Shown: positions 25,760-40,009, counted from the stretch's first letter. The stretch is 64,000 bases of DNA from Ophthalmolycus amberensis (GCA_024529925.1 JAFEUB010001021.1:1008501-1072500); one strand, 5' to 3'. Numbers and translations are program-made. Notes: a model not told the origin generated them from the letters alone.

Positions 25760-28700
25760 AGACGCCAGCAAGGAAGAAAAAAAACCCCACCTGCCTTTGG
25801 GCTCAGAGATACTAAATCAACAGACAGGAGAGGGGCGAGGCAGGTGGATTTGACAGACTCGTCCCTCACACTGAGAGGCTTGACGTTACTCCTGTCATTG
25901 GATGTAGATTGTGTTTGATCAAGCACATTAGAAGCATCACAAGCAAACGGGAAGATGGCAGCTTCGGGTATATGACGCACATTGGTGAGCAGAAGTGCAC
26001 GTATGCAGTTTGGGCTTGCAATAATTTCACATATTTATTTGACAAAAATACATTTGCAATAAATAGAAAAGGCAATATATAAAATATTCTCCCTGACAAC
26101 TTTAAGTTTACATTGTAGGATGTCCTGAAAGATCATATTATTCATTTGCTAAATATTAAAGCATTGGTAATTATAGTGTTACGTGCAGCTTTGCTTTGAA
26201 TGCAGAACCAGGGCATGATGAGAAGCATGTGACGGTGTTCAGGATGGGGGTTGTAGTTTTTTTTCCAGGAAAAGATATCACCAAATAACTAAAGATGGCC
26301 AAAGTTCTGTGAGTGAAGTGTCTCATGCACATCTTCATTCCATCAGTTTTTTAATATACTGAAACACTACCTTTACAGATCTGTGCCACTTCATGTGCTT
26401 GTGATCGCATACGCACGACTACCATGCTTCCCACAACCCAGTGGAAAAAAAGACCAAAGCGGACACTTTTGTCGTCCGTGAAGATGAGCGGATAAGACAT
26501 ACGCTCAGCCTCAGGTTACCAGCTTCTCTGTGGTTTTAAGGTGCTCATGTTTGACTCTGGGCCCTGCGCCAAGACGCAGGTTCACCGTGTTGCCCGGGTG
26601 CCTTGGCAGAGTCAAACCTGGATCTTTCTCAAATGAACTGAACATGAAGCGCTCCAGGTTTTCCCAGATAATGGTTGTTCTGACGTGTTTTCAGGCGGGT
26701 TGTTTGTGTCTGTCTGCCTGCTGTTGAATATTCCCTCTTAAACAAACACTTGTCTTTGTGCTGTCTTGTCCAGCCTCCCCTTCATCACCCCCGACCCCCC
26801 CCCCCCCTCCTCTCTCTTCGTGGTTCCCGAGGAGCAGCCGACTCATCTCTCATATGAGAGCATTGTCGGTATTAAGCTGTGTGTCCATGCATGTGTAGCC
26901 CTGCCAAAGATCACCCCAGTGATCTTGAGTCAGAGGGGTGAAAGGCAGCATTCTGGAAGTGAAGGGGCCCCTCAGACAGATACCGTATTGGTCCCGAAGG
27001 ACTTCCTATAGGATACTGGGAATCAGCCATAAATCTGCACCCTGCCCTTCTACCTTTTTCTTACTCCTCTTGACTGTCCGTACATCCTCCCCCCACACTT
27101 CTCTGATAGCGTGATCGTGGCTCCTCCTCAGAGTAATGACAGGGAGAGAGAGCCGTGTGACACCTCCCCATCAGACTGTAAATCAGGCTTATTGAGAGGC
27201 CCACCCTAAGCCTTCTGGTCCACATGCAACACAAACAGATTCCACCCTTTACTTTCTCTACGTTGTAAATGAGCACATTCAATCCTCAATACTTTTTAGG
27301 TATCGACCGACACTGTGCGTCAAGTTCTTTGGTCAGATTTGTAATCGTGTTTGCTCACTTTTTGGTCAGACACTTTGGGATGTTCACTGATATCTTCTTC
27401 CTTCCTTGTGTTGTGTCCGAGGGTTATTTATATTTCTGCAACAACTAACCTCTTATCTCCGCTCCGGTCTCTGCTATCATAATAGGTTTCACTTATATAA
27501 AGCGTGGTTTGATCACACGTTGTACATTCCACAGTGCTAGTCTGTTCGAACCCCCCCAGTTTAGACCTCATCTCAGCACAGACAACAGCATTTTTGTGGA
27601 ATGAATCCCCTTTATGGTAACGAAAAGACAACATACAGGGTTTGACATGCTGTGATAGGGCTGACACACACACACACACACATGCAGACTCCCGGTCTCT
27701 CCCACTGTTTACCTGTGTCCCCGTCTCCTAGGGCCTGGTATGTTGAAACTCCCTAGGTAAATATTGGGAGTGTGTGAGAAGAGATGTTTTGCATATTAGG
27801 CTGACTTTGGCAATGGAATAACATGTTAATCTGTACAGCCGGCGAGTTTTTTTACTCAAACTTTCCTTGCAGTTGTTCAAAGAGCGCCACAGTCAGGAGC
27901 TTTGGCTTTGAGTCGAATCAAAAGCAGAGCGGTGAATGGTTCACGTTAGCCACAGCAGTAGTTTGGGAAGTGCCGTGTAATGTCCGTGACCTGAGATTGA
28001 TGTCTTGGGAGGAAACTGGGTGGAATTCTTCACTTTCATCTGTGAAAACATTCATTCAGTGTTTTCTCTCTGTTGGAGTCGTATATATTTTTGTTGTAAT
28101 ATTACCGGTCCAACCCTGCACAAGAATGTGCACCTGCTCTGTCCTGGATTGATAACGGCCTCACCTCAGGCTTGAGGCTAGTATATATCGCTGGAGCACA
28201 TGTTGTGACGGACTGAGTTGTGTGCGGATGACGTCAGTTTCTCTTGGATGACACTTTTCTTTGCAGCAACACACAGACGTATGTTTCCTCGGGCTTGCTA
28301 ATGGCAACATCCCCTTCAGCTCGGATAACGACTGGCAAGTCTACATTGCATCATGGAGTGCAACACCAGTCACTGACAAAGAAAGAGCCTTCCTTCAATA
28401 ACTCTGCAGTCGATGGAGTTTCAACTACATGACATTTAGTTGCTTGGATCGGACGATTTATGTTCTTTCATTATTTGAGCCCCTATTTTGCATTGTGTTT
28501 GGAGAATGTGAGATAACAAAAAGAAAAATGGAGTGAATAATTGATATGAGCCGACATGGAAGCGGCCTTTAAATTACTAATGAGTTTAGCGTCAAACCTG
28601 TGACACCGAAGGCCGTGGCATTCCTGATCCCTCAATGACACACGCACGCAGGAAGTGAGAGCTGAGCCCCCACACATGCACCTGCAAAACAAAAACCTCA

Positions 28701-31700
28701 ACTATAAATAACGTGTTCGTCATTTTAAGGCTACTCATTTCCACTCTGGTACGGTTTAAATTGCATCCTTGAGATTAGTAGGTTCACTTTTACAGTTCTA
28801 TGTTATTTTAGTTCCAAGTGAATCATCTTTAAGTTTGAGTCAGCCTGCCTTCTGTCTATGTAACTTGTTATTCTGCCTGAATGTATCTGCATGTATATCT
28901 ATGTGTGTGTGTGTGTGTGCTGTGTACGTACGAGAGTGGCTGGGAACAGAGCAATGTCCTCCTTCCCTTGCAAGCATTGCTGAGTCAGGTCGGGAGTATA
29001 TAATTACACATGGGCGCCCATCAGCAGTCTGAGAGCCCTTCTTCTTCTGGCTCAACCAACAATACAAACTCCTGTACTCGCAGGGTGAAGCCGCTCAGCC
29101 TGAGCCGAGCTCTGGGTAGAGGCCGGCTCTGCCCGACCTTCCGCAGTCCCGCATTAGCATTCTCACGATGAGCTGCCGGCCCTGTGGACGGTTCCATGAG
29201 TCGGCACAAACACATTCCCCGGTCTCTAATGTAATCGCCTCCACTCGGTTACCGGGATTGAAGCGTACGAGGCAACTGCTACGCCCCGAAATCAGGTATG
29301 AGTAAGTCTTTCCCTCGGTGAGATGAACAATGAAGTGTTTTTATTGTGGCCAGGGCTGTGCAAACTATTGCGGCCACGCGCTCATGGGACTGCACCTTAT
29401 TGCCTTTCAATGAAATTCCAAACGGATCCGGGGTTTCTTCAAACTTTTCCAAAGTTAGAACAACAAAACTACTTTCTAAGCATTTTCAAATACTGAAATT
29501 AAATAAAGACATTTCCTCTCACGCCTTCTCCATTTCCTGCTCTCTTGCGGTTCAGGCCAGGTTACCATCTGTCTGTGTGAGAGCTGCTGGGGGTTCTTTT
29601 TTTTTTTTTTCTCACACTAAGTGCTGTTTTACACAGTGTGACTGAAGTGGAAGTGACAGCCACAGGTGACGGCCAGACTCTGAATTGCCATGTCGAGGCC
29701 CGCTTCAGATCAACCACAGTCATCGACATCAACCTTAAAACCCTCCTCCATCATCAATGACATGCACAGCGGTTACACAGCGTGTGTGTTTAGTGACTGT
29801 GTGGAATAATCCCATTTGTCCAGCTGATGTGGGATTTGAGTTCCAAACCTTTTTATTGGCAAGTCTGCGCTTACATGTAATTGGTACTGCTGCCTGTATT
29901 TGCCCTTGATTTAGAAGCAAAGGTGTCCCCTGCATTTATGAACCGCTGATCCACTCTCATTGAGATTTCACACTTGGACGAGCCAATCTTTATAACGGAG
30001 AAGGCTGAAGGCTGCAGCGACGCAAGTATGACGACTAAAGCTTATTAGTGCTGTTTCTGATTCCTTTAGCGCTGAGTCATTAGCATGTCAATAGAGGAGC
30101 GATACAGGCAGACGGGGGGGGGGGGCATTTTCAAAGAGTTCGTCGGTCACAAGCATTTGGATTTTGTTTCCGAGAAATATTTGCCAAATTAATGTGCTTT
30201 GAAAAAAATAAATAAAAAAATGCATTATTCATTAGGTGTGTTGAGGCTTCAGTGAAGCTCCGTTAGCGGGGAACCAGGCAACCGTTCGGTCTAATTAACA
30301 AGCAGCGTGTCTGGAGATTCGGCTGCAGCCTGGCCCTCTACTGTGATGAAGAAGAAGAAGAACAGTCACCGTCCCAGCGAAACACACAACTTTACACATG
30401 CATACTCTAATGTCGGCACACACATTTAATGTTGGCAGCGCAACAAAAGCACACATAATCCAGTTTTCTTTTCAAAATGTAGAGCAAGTTCCACACGGCA
30501 CGAAGTGAACAGGATGCTGTTTGATGTTTTTAACACCTCCTAGATGAACTAAAGCGTCCCGCTGCGATCCTGTTTTTCCAACATCTTACCGCCTTGTCAC
30601 ACTGTAAAAGCAAATAATAAAAGTTATTTAGTTTTAATATCGCCCAATAGAAGCCCTCACATTTGAGATCTGGTTTCCTCATGTGCCCAGCGCACCACTC
30701 CCTGCTCTCTGACCGCGGGCACCAAAGCCATGCTCATTATGACTTCTACATGGGTTATGGTGTTATGCGGCTCTTGGAGAATTTAGAAAAACATTGCGAC
30801 GCTTTCAGAGATACAATCGGGAGCAGACAAAGACACACGGCTAGCCCTGTCAGTGTTATCACGAAATGTAAAGTGTCTCTCCAAATGTCGTCTGTATCTG
30901 CCTCGTACTAAGTTGTCCCTCGCCTGCGCAGGTGTTTTGGTACAGGGATTAGCACAGTTCAATCCTGGAAGCAATTTATACTTTAGAAAGACTTCTGATC
31001 TTTTAAAGTTAGATGTTAAAGAGTCAAACAATACTTTGTGTAGTGGGAGTAACGATGTGACAACCCTACAAAGCCTTGTTCATGAAAGTGCAATGTAGGG
31101 AAGCTTTCCAGAGCACAGGGGCTGCAACTGCAAAATCTTGCTCATTATTAATAATGATGATGATGTGGTTTTTCTTTTTACCTAGTTGGTGGCTTCCAGC
31201 ACCACCTGAATGCTTCTGTCCAAATGTAAGCAGTCACATAGGTAATGATAGAACCCCGAGTCAGATACGTTGTTTGAATGCGTTTTGAAATTTTGAGTCA
31301 CTTTAAACTCATTCAAGTTACAGTAAGAGCCCAAAGAGTGTGTTTATTATATACTACAGTATCACACTTCTGTAGCAATTGTTTAGGTTGGCATTAGACA
31401 TTTTTTCTCGCTGCTGTGTAATGAAGCAGTGACTGGGAATACCCATGTGATTCATCTCAAGGTTTCCCCACAGAGAACCAGTTCTAATTGCTGAAGCAAA
31501 AGGATCATTTTCTGCCATTATGAATAATTATCGTGCCGCGCTCAACTACGGGCATGTTGTAAACCTTTCTGTTTTTTTTTTTTTGGTCTCATCGGTCCTT
31601 GCGCACACACACTGTGCTCACTTGTTAGGCTGAAACCCTGGATGACGAGGGGGGGGGTGGGTACAGAATGCAAAACGGGCGGCAAGGGAGGACAAAAGAA

Positions 31701-34270
31701 GGTATCTGTTGACCCTTTCACGAGTTGTATATGTGGTCACATGTGAACACAGCAGAGTGTCACTAAAAGCTGGCGTGGCACGGCAGACGACCCAGCGTTG
31801 CCAGGGGCCACAAAAGAGGCACCACTGTCTGCCGGGTGTGGAACCAGGACAACAATGGTGTCTCTGCAGGACAGATGAGACGCGGCCGCTCGGTTCCAGC
31901 ACGTTGCTGGCTCTTTGAGTGTTTGTGTGTCTCTCCCAACCTGGGCCAGAGTGGCACAGAGGACACAGCTTCACCCGGGCACTGTTCATTGTCCTCTTAA
32001 CAGCAAAAGCTATTATGTCCACTTTAACCAGCCAGGGCCAGGCACTTATTGTCTCTGTTGATCCGGATAGGGGACGACAGTGTCTGCTTGTTGTGTTTTG
32101 TGTATCTTGTCTGTGGTTGGGATCTGAAGCGCTGCGTGATGTACACTCTGCCCTTTACTCCTGCCATTGTTCCCTGGGCTTCTGCTGCTGCAGAGATAGC
32201 ACACTCGTCACTGGAGCAACATCTCGTGAAGATCGGGCCTAAACGAGCATGTCTGCTTGCAGACACACGTACACATGCAGGCCTGTACATGAATGCAAGC
32301 GAACCCAACCTTTGACACAGAGCACTGCACTTCCCGTGCGCACACGCAGCTCACACACCCAGAAAGCGCACTCTGCAGGTAGCCTCAGGGCTCAGGTGTT
32401 GAGAAGCAATCGCCTTGCGTGGGATTTTCCTGAAAAGTTTCACTCTTCACATGTTTCTGTATACTGAGGATGCAGTTTTTTGTTACATTCTTGTTTTTCA
32501 AATTCTCCCGTGTAAGGGTAAAAAAGCACACAAATACGTGGAGATCGGATGTCTGCAGTGCTCCAGTTTGTGGCATTTGGACACGTATCTGTGCCCAGCT
32601 GGTCCCATCGATTCGCAGCCCGTCGCTGTTGCTCGCAAAGCCGAGCCGATTCACGCCCGGGGCTGTGGTGCTAACCACTTTTGCCTTGAGTCGAATTCAA
32701 CGACGAGCCGGGAGGCTGCTGTTGAAGAGAGACAGGCAGAGGCACAGACAGGGTGATGAGAGACGCAGAGCGGGTTAGCTGGATGGGTGAGGGGGGGGGG
32801 GGGGGGGGGGTCAGAGGGAATGGCACATGGCTCCAATCACTGGCCTTTTCTCTATCTGTCTTATCTGTCAGTCCCCCCCACACACACATTTATTCTCTCC
32901 CTTTCTCATTTGCTCACTGTCTGTCTTCTTCACTGTCTGTATTTCTCTCCCTTTCATTATACAGTATGACCAGTCTATTTTATTTATTCAATTTAAGCTC
33001 CTCTTGGCTTCTTTTATGGATTCGCGTGTGTCCGAGCCTGGAGTGTGTTTTATTTTTTTTTGCTTCACTTTGCCGATTACCTCCCAAAGTGATTTTTACA
33101 TTTTCTTGATTTCCTCCTCTGAGAAAACATGTGACAAGCCAGAGAGTCCGAGTTTCAACTGAAACTGTCCTGTGTCGTTTTCGGGTGGGTGGGGCTGGCC
33201 TCGTTCTGTTCTGGGGGTAACCTGAGATTAAAGGGTGGGGTGTGGAAGTGCAAGTGTTGTCATATGGGTGAAATTATGCGTTTCGGATAACTTCGGGGTG
33301 TGTGTACGTAATGTCTCTGTACATATGCAAAGCAGTCTGCAGCCCGCGTCTGTTTACAGCATTTGCATGTTGACTCTGAAACCAAACATTCTACACTAGG
33401 CTTGGAGTCGCCCTGCTTTTTGGATAAATGTGTTGATTGACAGACTATTTCAACATTATTTCAGCCCCCTTATCATTGTGGTTCAGAGCCTACGTTGATG
33501 GGACACGACTACATTTCCCAAACAGTGTGAAGGTGCTTCTCCTCCTCCTGTATTTCAATGAGAAGCTGACACAGGACTCCAGAGCTGCGCTGAGAAAACG
33601 GAGCTGGGTTCGGCGGATGTCTGGCTCTCAGTGTTGTTGTGCCTGTGACAAAGGGAATAGATAGCAACCTGAGACTCGCAGGCCTGTTTGCTTCCTGTTA
33701 GTGCACATTATCACATTTCAGCAGCCAGGAGGGACGAGAGCTAAGCATCATGGGAGAGTGAAATTCATGCAGGCCATGTATTTGACAAAAAATGTCAAGA
33801 GTTCACGATCTGTTTGATCTTTGTGAACAGATTTACTCACAGTTCACTCTTAAGCTATGAAAATGCTTCTGCATTGGGGAAAGTCAGGTTCCTGCCTGTG
33901 AGGTAGTATTCCACTGCATGAGGCTTGAAGACGTGAAATGTTTGTTCCTGTTCACCTCCGCGTGTTAAGAAAAACAAAAAGCCTCACAGCTAAAGTAAAC
34001 GATTGTCTACCGACTCTGTGACTCACCCGGTTAGGCTTAATTATGTATTGCAACACAGAACACTCTGTACCCGCTCAAAGAAACATCTCGGCCGTGTGGA
34101 AACTCCTGGTGTTTGATTTTGGTAAGCACTCCCTTTTCATATCAACTTTCTCTCCACATGAAACCGCCACAGCTCAAAAGAATCTCGACCGCATGCGATC
34201 GATCATCTCTATCGCCCGCTTGTTCCCTGTGATCCCGATCCGTGGGTTCAATCTCTGAGCTGTGCCGTCA
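25760..34270. other. Gene-free interval upstream of RASSF7
   Basis: No exon with a recognisable domain on either strand. There are short CA/GT tracts (about 27664 and 28902), G-runs at about 30114 and 32791-32810, and T-runs. If either candidate first exon is real, this whole stretch is RASSF7 first-intron sequence and may hold enhancers. Conservation cannot be judged from one genome. Confidence 0.5.
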
Positions 34271-34273
34271 GAA

Positions 34274-34475
34274 CCCCCCCCCCCCCCCCCCCCCCCCCTC
34301 CACTGTATGCGGTGTCATGTTGAGCTGTTCTCTGTGATGTTGTTGCCACATCAGATAGTGCTTGTTGCTCCCCAGCAGAGTTTGTGTTTGCCGTCTAAAC
34401 AGCGGAGGAGTAATGGTGGTGCGGGGCAGCCAGGTCAGCGGCAGACGAGGGGCGGGGGGGGGGGGGGGGGGGGGG
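34274..34475. repeat. Paired homopolymers: C25 then G22
   Basis: A run of about 25 C (34274-34298) and a run of about 22 G (34454-34475) lie 155 bases apart. Together they form a possible inverted pair about 1.2 kb upstream of the RASSF7 UTR exon. Frames with poly-Pro or poly-Gly across them are artefacts. Confidence 0.85.
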
Positions 34476-35615
34476 TGGTGGTGAGGGCTTTGTTAAGAAA
34501 AGCAGGGATTCTTCCGGCTGGCAGATGAAGTCAGTGCATTCCTCCGAAGCGGCTCCCTATAGGCAGCCAGTGGAGCAGAGCCAGGCACTGAATGAGGGGC
34601 AAGATAATGGCGGGACTCGGCGTTAAACCCCCCCCCCCACCCCCCATTGAGAACCGGAGAGACGGCTCCAAAGAGAACACCATCTGTCTGACTCTGGGTG
34701 AAGAGTTGTCTTTTACCCACCTAGGCTACAATGTTTCATTTGCTGTGCCAAGCTCTGTAGATAATCCTGCCACCGCCCCGAGGCATTTCACTTTTTATGA
34801 GCACTGCGGTATTTTATTACCTTGTTTTGAAGCTGAGCTGTAAAAAATGTACAGAGAGAGAGACAGACGGAGGACTGAACATTACAATATTCATTTAGCT
34901 TAAACCTGCTGCCCCGACGCGTGTAAGGCAACCTGCTGATCTGCTCTGCGAAGTCTGATGAGACCCAGTCGTGGTCCTGCTCAGGGGATCAAACTAAAGG
35001 AAACACACACACACACTTGTTCTATCTCTCCTGCCATGTTTCTATGTATTTCTACCCGCACAAACACCCTCTCCCAAACATAGACACACTTGAGTTGCTC
35101 CACTTTCCCTGTCCGTTCCCCTCGGCAGTAAGCTATCATACCGGCTTTGAAGGAGGGCAGCAGAGCGTTTAATTGGGTTACAGATTGGCATTTATGCTTC
35201 CAGGTCCAAAAGATACTGCCGGGGCTTTTAACTAACCCCCCCTCTCAGCTGCTGCCGGTCTTGAAATTTACAGTTCAATCACTCTCTCACTCAGCACAGT
35301 AGTTTTTGACGTCGGCACTGTTTGGAGTACAAACTGGTATTTCAACAAAATGACTAACAAGTGAGGGTTCTGCGTGTATATATGACAGCTTTGTTGTGTT
35401 TGGGTTAGTAACAGGTTGTGTCACATGTTGGGGTAACATGTGACATGATGACCAGCGACGCCTTTTACAAAGTTGGCATGGTGTCTTTTTTTGAGCTCCC
35501 TACTTTTTCTACAATTACAAAAGTCTGTTGTTACAACTGGAAAATCGTACCTCTGGATCAAGACTCAATCTGATCAACACACGTGTAACATGTCTCCTCT
35601 CTCCTCCTTTTTCAG

Positions 35616-35713
35616 AGTCCGTGCCATGCAGTGTTGAGTTGAGCCGAGCCGAGCTGAAGTGATCCGATTTTTGAAGAGCATCTTACCCGTCGCCTCCTGC
35701 TGCCTGGTCCCAG
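35616..35713 (+). other. rassf7: RASSF7 5' UTR portion of the first coding exon
   Basis: The acceptor ctcctttttcag ends at 35615, so transcript sequence starts at 35616 and 98 untranslated bases precede the ATG at 35714. An ATG in this leader (gccatgcag, 35624) opens a frame that ends within four codons (TGA at 35633-35635), a minimal upstream ORF. The acceptor implies at least one further 5' exon upstream. Confidence 0.65.
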
Positions 35714-38700
35714 ATGGAGCTCAAAGTGTGGGTGGACGGAGTGGTGCGGGTGGTGTGCGGCCTGTCTGAGGAGACGTCCTGCCAGGATGTGGTCATCGCT
35801 CTGGCCCAGGCCATTGGTGAGCACCTCAAACTCTTTCCTGCTGTGAAGTCATTGGGTTCATCGTGTTGCGATACCAGCCTCCAAGCTGTTAGTTGCTTGG
35901 CTCTTTGTCTGTGTGCTCGATTCAGTCATCTTGCCTTAAGTGATTAGGTAACAGCAACGGGATTTTGAGTCGGTAAATACATGAGCACATGCAACAATCC
36001 GGTTCTGCACTCACCTTTTCCTTCTCCTCCGACCCAAATTGAGTACTCTGTTGGATTGTCAGGGGGTCAGTTTGGATTTCCGGCTCCCTGTGTCTGTATG
36101 CTTTATTCAAGCCTTACGCTGCAGCAGCGTTGAACAACATAAATCCAGATTTAGCACTCTCCTCCTTCCATGAGTGAGCTGCCTGCCAAGTCATCAGGGA
36201 GGGCTTGTCCTAATTTCAAGGTCCTTGTGGAAACTTCACTTTATTTGAACATTTTTTACATGTGCGAGTCTTACGAAGAAGCCTTTCTTCCAATCCGCCG
36301 AGGCAGAGATTTAAAGGTATCAGCATCATCATAATGCGTCTGATGTCCTTTGATCACTGGCGCTACTGGATTTAAATCAACAGCATTAATCAGCAGTGAG
36401 GGAGAAGAAAGTTCTTGACTGCCTCTCCAGTTGGATATGGTGGTGTTTTAGGCAGCGTAGTTTGTGTTGTCTTTCAGCTTGTATGTCTTTGTCCTCACTC
36501 CCTGTTTCTCTCTCTGTCCTCAGGTCAGACAGGCCGTTATGTCCTGATCCAGCGTCTCAGGGATACAGAAAGGCAGCTGTTGGCCACAGAGAAGCCTCTG
36601 GAGTCTCTGGCTAAGTTAGGCCAACATGGAGGTGAAGTTCAGTTCTTCCTGCGCCGTACGGGCCCAAGCAGCAGTGACGGACCCAGCTCGAAACAGGACA
36701 GACCGAGCCCCCCTCCACTGCCCAAGCTTCCTGAGCCAGAGTATTCCAAACGCAGCCAGCCTAAGAAAGCGCTCACCTTTAACCTCGGGCCATCCACCTC
36801 TCCTAGAACCAAAGCTGAACAGTTTAAGAGGCCTGCTCGGGACTCTCCAGAGCAAAGAGCCTCCCCCTCCCCTTCTCCCAGCCCTGTTTCCTCTCATGTG
36901 CCATCCCCATCTCCATCACCACCTATAGGCCCATCCAAAGAGGAGGTCTTCAGGAAGGTTGTTCAGCAACAGGAGAGACTGAGGGCCATGGAGGCCCAGC
37001 TAGAAGCTCTAGAGAGGGAGTCGCACTCCCGGGAGCGTCCCTACCCGTCTCCGTGTCCGTCACCAGTTTCTGACGCTCACTTGCAGGAAGAGATGGACAC
37101 TTTGGAGCTAGCAGTGCGGAGGAACCAGGCCGAGCTGGCCCACGAGCACTACTGGGAGGAGGAGTTTCAGGCGGAGGTGGAGAGGGAGCGAGAAATGCGT
37201 AAGAAGCTGGGGGAGCTCCACGCTAAGCTTGACGACTGCGGACAGCGGCTCCACGACTTCTCTGTTCGCGCTGCTCAGCTGGAGCAAGAGATCCAGCGGG
37301 AAAGTCAGACGGAGTTGAAAGCCAACGGACCCGAGGAATCCCTCGACGCGTTGAAGGCGGAGCTCCTGAGCCGGGAGAAACACCGGACAGAGCTGAAGGA
37401 GCAGCTGTCTGAGACTGACAAGGCTCTGGGGAAAGCGGAGTCTCTGATGCAGGTAAGGAGAGAGGTGACGGTTCTGGAGAAAGGGCTATAAGGCCACGTC
37501 AGCCCGCGTGTTGTCATTTGAGGCGTGTAGCACTGAGACCCTCTTTTAGCCATACTGTACAACTGTATCCCTCTCCTACCTGCATACTGCAGCAGACAAA
37601 CTGCAGTGCAGAGACACTTGAACACATGATTTATTGTTTTTTTTATATATATGAATAATTATTCCACAAAGTATGATGACATGAATGCTGTATATTCATA
37701 TCCTACCTTGTATGAAAATGTTATATTGTCTGAAAAAGCAATTTTGCAGTCCAGCCAAACTGGTTTGGCCGGTTTCATGTTGTATGCATGTTCTGAACAC
37801 GTGGTTACGAATGGTGTTTATATTACATTGCCAGTATCTACATATTGTTGTACCCTGTGTATGGAAAAAGAGATTAAAGAGGATTGATTTGTAGAACAAA
37901 GGCCCCTTTTATTGGATCTGCTCAGCCTCAACTTATGGTAGTTTGTGGTGTCATTGTTTACTCTTGGTGGTTGTCATAGACGCGGCTGTATCAATAAAAG
38001 ACTAACCCAGTGTGAAGCTCGAAACTCGAGTTCCCTCATAATCCAAAGGAAACCCAGGACTCGGGTATCCACTTCATGGAGCTCATTCAGACTGGTTCCA
38101 GCCGGGGGAGTGAAGAACTTAATTTTGCTTTTATTGTGGTGTGGTTTTGAATGTTTTGCCACAAGGAAATGGAGCACACTGAAAACATTTGTAGTCGAGG
38201 GCTTCTATATTTTCACCAGCATGCCCAGACTGAAAGACCTTTGTGTCTAATGCTCAATCCACTGGGCTAAAAGCAATCGCTAACAAACTGGTGGCAAAAC
38301 TGATTAAACCATTACGTTAAGCTCATTTGCTTCTCAGTGAGTCATCCTTGTGGGCATATGTCTGACTCAACGGCTTTACTGCCCGATTGATGGAACAGAG
38401 AGGGACTGTGTCATGATCTATTTGCCAATTATACAGACAGCATCCTGCTGCAGAACAGAGGTATTAGGTTCTAGTTTTTTTTCATACATCCTGGAATACT
38501 ATCTACCACCATGTCATAACAGGACTGGTTTATAATCCGAAAGTAACCACAGAGGCATTCTGCCACCCAGGCAGTTATCGCCTAAAAATGAGATGCATGT
38601 TAATACTGGTAACATAATAAAGCTCAGCTCATCGTAATTGAAAGGTGTGTGCACGTCTGGCTGTGTCAGTCATCAGTCAGCCGATGGGTCGAGGTCGACA

Positions 38701-40009
38701 CTCTGGTGTTTAAGTGCTGGTGATGATGAGCACAGCGTTCCTGTCATTAGGCTAATCGAGGCAGAGCTGCAGGTGTGAACTGCCTCAGCAGGCTGCCTCA
38801 GTCCAACATCCATTATTGGCACACACACACACACACACACATATACGTACACATACACAGGTGCTGGAGTTGGGGACTCTAGCATACTGCTGCTGCTTCC
38901 TGTCCTGTGCGCAGACACATTGATTAAGCACAAATGGATGGTCGATTGAGACTGATTGACTGGCCTTGTCTGTCGGCTTCACAGTTTAATCTGTGTGCGC
39001 AAAGGTGATGCCACCGTCTCCATGGAGCGCCTCTGATCTCCATGTTTTAATTTACTGTCGGTGATTAATATCTTGCCCCCTTTGGCTTCTGGTCGATTAA
39101 GACAGCTCTGAAATGCAGCAGGCAAATGAGCATGTTTATGTATCCATCGATAAGCATACATGCCTCAACCTTTTGGAATGTGATGGAATTAGAAAAATGC
39201 TTGTGGTAGCTGTGGGACTTTGATGATTCATCGTAGCTGAATGGTCTGATGGTGGGTGATAGGCGATGGTCTCCGTCACTGAATTGAGACTAGATGTTGA
39301 TACTCTGCTGCCCCCTTATGGGGAAAAGTTGATTGACATTTATAGGAGAAGTTATGTGACCTGAAGGCAAAATATACACAAGTCCTGCCTTTTTAAATAC
39401 ATTAAATTCTGCTGTTTGTTATTATTACAGTTAACATTCAAGCCATGCAGAACAGAGTTATATCTACTGGATAACACGCATATATAGCTCATCCCATTTT
39501 CATATGCTGCACCCATTTAGAGGCAAACAAGGTGTCAGTGCTCAGTGAGTCAGCGCTGACTGATCGTCTCTCAATCGTCCTTTGTTTTCCTCGCTGATCC
39601 ATGCTTTTTTTTTTTTCCATCTCAGGCCAAGCAGGACGAACTGGAGGAGTTGAATAAGGAGCTGAGGCAGTGTAACCTGCAGCAGTTTATACAACAGACG
39701 GGTGTCCTGCCAGCGCACACCCACTCACGCACAGAGCTTCAGGAGCAACTGGAGCAGTTGGAGCTGGCACATCTTCTGCACGACGGGTACAGGAATGGAG
39801 GTACGGAAAGAAAACTCCACGCCGTGTGCTCTGCTGTTAAAGTTCGATGAGTGGTCCCTCTAATCCTGTTTCTGTTTGCTCCGTCAGGCCTCAGTGCATC
39901 TCAAATGGAATCACCGCCTCGCCCCACTGCCAAACAGTTCCTGGGACATCCACGCAACCTGCAAAACCCTCTAGTGTCCAGTCTCAACCCTGAGGGTGTG
40001 TATGTGTGA
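35714..40009 (+). CDS. rassf7: RASSF7, Ras association domain family member 7 (complete, 442 aa)
   Basis: RASSF7 is an N-terminal-type RASSF scaffold, linked in other vertebrates to mitotic spindle/centrosome function and to inhibition of MKK7-JNK signalling. Exons: 35714-35816, 36524-37452, 39626-39800, 39888-40009. Phases are 1, 0 and 1, and all borders are GT-AG. The ATG is the first one after the UTR acceptor that keeps the domain. Residues 1-80 form the RA (ubiquitin-like) domain, from MELKVWVDGVVRVVCGLSEE to GEVQFFLRR; the first intron splits it at G35. A Ser/Pro-rich linker follows (about 80-170). Then come coiled coils (VVQQQERLRAMEAQLEALE at about 178, and long heptads from about 220 to 380). 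The C-terminus LNPEGVYV is the conserved end of the RASSF7/8 group. The length fits the family (human is near 370-400). The frame at 36415-36523 upstream of the second exon is intron. Confidence 0.93.
38820..38841. repeat. (CA)n microsatellite in a RASSF7 intron
   Basis: About 11 CA units within the 2.2-kb intron 37453-39625. No other feature was recognised in that intron. Confidence 0.85.

Noticed and set aside
25407..25980. Minus-strand ORFs with poly-Thr-His and poly-Pro
   Set aside because: They run through a GT microsatellite and a G-run, so they are repeat artefacts.
36616..37625. Minus-strand and other-frame ORFs over the long RASSF7 exon
   Set aside because: Shadows of a GC-rich coding exon; the + frame has the coiled coil and conserved ends.
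39300..39330. CTCF-like string in a RASSF7 intron (minus strand)
   Set aside because: The match to the core is only partial, so it is not listed as a site.
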